From Prevotellaceae bacterium UBA1746 (GTDB lineage: Bacteria; Bacteroidota; Bacteroidia; Bacteroidales; Bacteroidaceae), in NCBI GenBank assembly GCA_905369775.1, contig CAJPJR010000003.1:1-64000 (forward strand): DNA of 64,000 bases. The letters run 5' to 3'. The position numbers and the translations under genes are program-made. How positions within the stretch are numbered: position 1 is the first letter of the stretch; every line of letters starts with the position of its first letter. Positions 61,758 through 64,000 of this stretch are shown here, piece after piece. Under the pieces are notes generated by a model that was not told where the DNA came from, ran no database searches, and worked only from the letters and a program-made list of their open reading frames with translations.

Positions 61758-62393
61758 TCAATGAATGTGTTCGAAACTACGCAGTTCGACGTCGAAAATC
61801 AAAGTGGAATGACCGGGAATGCGGTCCACCTGCGTTTCACCGTAGGCCAGTCGCGAAGGCAAAATCAAGCGCCAGTGGTCGCCGATGCGCATGGATTGCA
61901 GTGCCGTGCCGAAGCCGGGTACCACACCTTGGACTGCAAATTTGTTGGTTTGGGCGAACATCGGGTCGAAGATGCGTGCCGAATCGGACGACGTGCCCGA
62001 ATGGTCGAAGAGATAGCCCTTTGTGTGGTTGGCGGTGGGGATGAGCCTGCCCGAGTAGGCCACTCTCACCGAATCGGTCGAGAGCGGCGAGCCGGAACCC
62101 GTACCGTGGTGCAAGCAGTGGACGACCACCGAATCGCGGCTGTCGGCTTTTGCGTTGGGCCCGAGGATATAATTGCGCAGCACGCGCCAATCGCAGTGTT
62201 GCTCCCAAGCATCGCCCCACTTAGCGCGCGCTTGGGCGATGGCGTTGCGCGCAGTGCGCAGACTGTCGGCGAAGGCCGCATCGTTGCGCGCTGCCCAGTT
62301 GGCATATTCGGGGTTGGGTTCTTCCTTTTCGGAGCAAGCCCCCAACATGAAGAGGACAACGGGGAGAAAGAGCAGAAGAAAGCAGCGTTTCAT
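61758..62393 (-). CDS. FKBP-type peptidyl-prolyl isomerase lipoprotein
   Basis: A 211-residue lipoprotein with a signal peptide ending in a perfect lipobox LGAC (Cys20). The C-terminal FKBP domain shows VRVAYSGRLIP, a FDHS segment, VVPGFGTALQSMRIGDHWRL, IPSRLAYGE and the final STLIFDVELRSF. It should catalyse prolyl isomerisation of exported proteins while anchored to a membrane. It lies 74 bases downstream of glyS and may be co-transcribed with it. Confidence 0.88.
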   Translation of the reverse strand: MKRCFLLLFLPVVLFMLGACSEKEEPNPEYANWAARNDAAFADSLRTARNAIAQARAKWGDAWEQHCDWRVLRNYILGPNAKADSRDSVVVHCLHHGTGSGSPLSTDSVRVAYSGRLIPTANHTKGYLFDHSGTSSDSARIFDPMFAQTNKFAVQGVVPGFGTALQSMRIGDHWRLILPSRLAYGETQVDRIPGHSTLIFDVELRSFEHIH

Positions 62394-62467
62394 CGCGGAG
62401 CGAGGTTTGGAGGTAAGGGTTAAATGATGGGCGAGGCGCGCTGAGTGTCACGCCGCGCCGTGAGAAC

Positions 62468-64000
62468 TTATTTGAGCTGACGCAAGAGCGTGGTGATGGC
62501 CACTTTCTCCTCGATGATGGAGCGCAGCGCGTCGATCGCCACACGTTCTTGTTGCATCGTGTCGCGGTGACGGATTGTCACGCAGTTGTCCGTGAGCGTC
62601 TCGTGGTCGACCGTGATACAATAAGGCGTGCCGATGGCATCTTGTCGACGGTAGCGCTTACCGATAGAGTCCTTCTCTTCGTAAATGCAACGGAAGTGGA
62701 AGCGCAGTTCGTTGAGGATCTCACGCGCTTTTTCGGGAAGTCCGTCTTTCTTGACGAGCGGCAAGATGGCCAATTTCACGGGAGCGAGCGCTGCCGGGAG
62801 GTGGAGCACAACACGCGTTTCGCCGTTTTCGAGTTTCTCCTCATGGTAAGCGTGACACATGACGCTGAGGAACATGCGGTCGACACCGATCGAAGTCTCG
62901 ATGACGTAAGGCGTGTAGCTTTCGCCGCTTTCGGGGTCGAAGTATTCGATCTTCTTACCGCTGAATTTGGCGTGTTGCGAGAGGTCGAAGTTCGTGCGGG
63001 AGTGGATACCCTCCACTTCTTTGAATCCGAACGGCATACGGAATTCGATGTCGCTGGCTGCATTGGCATAGTGTGCCAGTTTTTCGTGGTCGTGGAAGCG
63101 ATAGTTCTCCGCGCCGAAGCCCAGTGCCTGGTGCCAAGCCATGCGGGTCTCTTTCCAGCGGGCGAACCACTCGAGTTCGGTGCCGGGCTTGACAAAGAAT
63201 TGCATCTCCATCTGCTCGAACTCTCGCATGCGGAAGATAAACTGTCGAGCCACGATCTCGTTGCGGAAGGCCTTACCGATCTGCGCGATACCGAACGGAA
63301 TCTTCATGCGGCCGGTCTTCTGCACGTTGAGGTAGTTGACAAAAATACCCTGGGCCGTTTCCGGTCGGAGGTAGATGGTGCTGCTGCCGTCGGCGGTGGA
63401 GCCCATTTCGGTTTTGAACATGAGGTTAAACTGTCGCACCTCAGTCCAGTTGCGTGTGCCGCTGATCGGGCAAACGATCTCCTCGTCGAGGATGATTTGG
63501 CGGAGTCCTTCGAGATCGGAGGCGTTCATGGCCACGGAATAGCGCTCGTGGAGTGCATCGCGCTTCTCGGTGAGTTCGCGCACGCGGCCGTTGGTGGCGC
63601 GGAATTCGGCCTCATCAAAGGCCTCTTTGAAGCGCTTGCGCCCTTTAGCCACTTCTTTCTCGATCTTCTCGTCGTATTTGGCAATCTGGTCCTCGATGAG
63701 CACGTCGGCGCGGTAGCGTTTTTTCGAGTCCTTGTTGTCGATGAGCGGATCGTTGAAGGCATCGACGTGTCCGGAAGCCTTCCAAATGGTGGGATGCATG
63801 AAGATGGCCGAATCGATGCCCACGATGTTTTCGTGGAGCAGCGTCATGGCCTGCCACCAATACTGTTTGATATTGTTTTTCAGCTCAACACCGAGCTGAC
63901 CATAGTCGTAAACGGCGCCGAGACCGTCGTAAATTTCGCTGGAAGGGAACACAAAACCGTACTCTTTGCAGTGTGATACGATTTTCTTGAAAACGTCTTC
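62468..64000 (-). CDS. glyS: Glycyl-tRNA synthetase (5' end beyond window)
   Basis: A class II alpha2-type glycyl-tRNA synthetase; 510 residues are visible and the reading frame stays open to the window end (EDVFKKIVSHCKEYGFVFPSSE), so only a few N-terminal residues are missing. The eukaryote/archaeal-type single-chain form is recognised by FPSSEIYDGLGAVYDYGQLG, the motif 2 region IAQIGKAFRNEI, and the motif 3 GVDRMFLSVM. The C-terminal anticodon domain includes LAPVKLAILPLVK and RYRRQDAIGTPYCITVD. An internal GTG near 63952 is not the start. Confidence 0.96.
   Translation of the reverse strand, partial: EDVFKKIVSHCKEYGFVFPSSEIYDGLGAVYDYGQLGVELKNNIKQYWWQAMTLLHENIVGIDSAIFMHPTIWKASGHVDAFNDPLIDNKDSKKRYRADVLIEDQIAKYDEKIEKEVAKGRKRFKEAFDEAEFRATNGRVRELTEKRDALHERYSVAMNASDLEGLRQIILDEEIVCPISGTRNWTEVRQFNLMFKTEMGSTADGSSTIYLRPETAQGIFVNYLNVQKTGRMKIPFGIAQIGKAFRNEIVARQFIFRMREFEQMEMQFFVKPGTELEWFARWKETRMAWHQALGFGAENYRFHDHEKLAHYANAASDIEFRMPFGFKEVEGIHSRTNFDLSQHAKFSGKKIEYFDPESGESYTPYVIETSIGVDRMFLSVMCHAYHEEKLENGETRVVLHLPAALAPVKLAILPLVKKDGLPEKAREILNELRFHFRCIYEEKDSIGKRYRRQDAIGTPYCITVDHETLTDNCVTIRHRDTMQQERVAIDALRSIIEEKVAITTLLRQLK

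Overview
The window comes from a chromosome of a G+C-rich member of the Bacteroidales, possibly near Prevotella/Alloprevotella (family-level placement is an inference). The evidence is gene content and order: a DUF6242-DUF6089-uppS-bamA operon, an RDD // SpoIIM-DUF4129-DUF4350-MoxR-DUF58 cluster, aroQ divergent from xerD, DUF4491, a PgpH-type 7TM-HD protein and a PuuD-dipeptidase fusion. It is also supported by about 25 copies of the Bacteroidetes promoter signature TAnnTTTG (-7), roughly half of which have TTG/TTTG 18-21 nt upstream. No phage, transposase or CRISPR array is visible.

Layout. 0.2-2.2 kb: tandem YwqG/DUF1963 paralogues. 2.3-7.6 kb: envelope-biogenesis operon on the minus strand. 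7.6-8.3 kb: a gene-free region whose right end holds four phased DnaA-box-like repeats (candidate oriC). 8.3-23 kb: core metabolism and DNA repair (TrmH-type methyltransferase, SbcCD, phosphate butyryltransferase/butyrate kinase, MiaB, AroQ, XerD, an SDR epimerase, a papain-like aminopeptidase). 23.1-24.9 kb: an A+T-rich two-gene insert, an orphan ABC/AAA ATPase plus a small partner protein. The partner overlaps the start codon of the core nucleoside kinase by four bases. 26.7-36.9 kb: PgpH, rpsO and the MoxR/DUF58/SpoIIM/RDD cluster. 37-48 kb: NhaC antiporter, zinc-ribbon protein, ATP-grasp and patatin genes, divergent Xaa-Pro aminopeptidase, second papain-like peptidase, small conserved proteins and a glycosyltransferase. 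48.4 kb: a near-perfect ParB parS site in a gene-free stretch. 49-64 kb: MetE-like methyltransferase divergent from an Lrp/AsnC regulator, YihY, ComM, a second Lrp/AsnC regulator followed by a five-gene run (DUF4491, PuuD-dipeptidase fusion, glutaminyl cyclase, SufE), tRNA-Pro, metG, an FKBP lipoprotein, and glyS cut by the window end.

The most interesting items are (i) the phased DnaA-box array together with a parS site 40 kb away, which suggests the window is close to the replication origin; (ii) the ATPase/partner module, a candidate undescribed defence-type system; (iii) a perfectly centred 14-bp palindrome between two divergent promoters that lack -33 elements (patatin/Xaa-Pro aminopeptidase); (iv) overlapping face-to-face promoters of aroQ and xerD; (v) a tandem 21-bp repeat with Shine-Dalgarno-like cores. 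All functional statements are from reading motifs and context; no database search was run.
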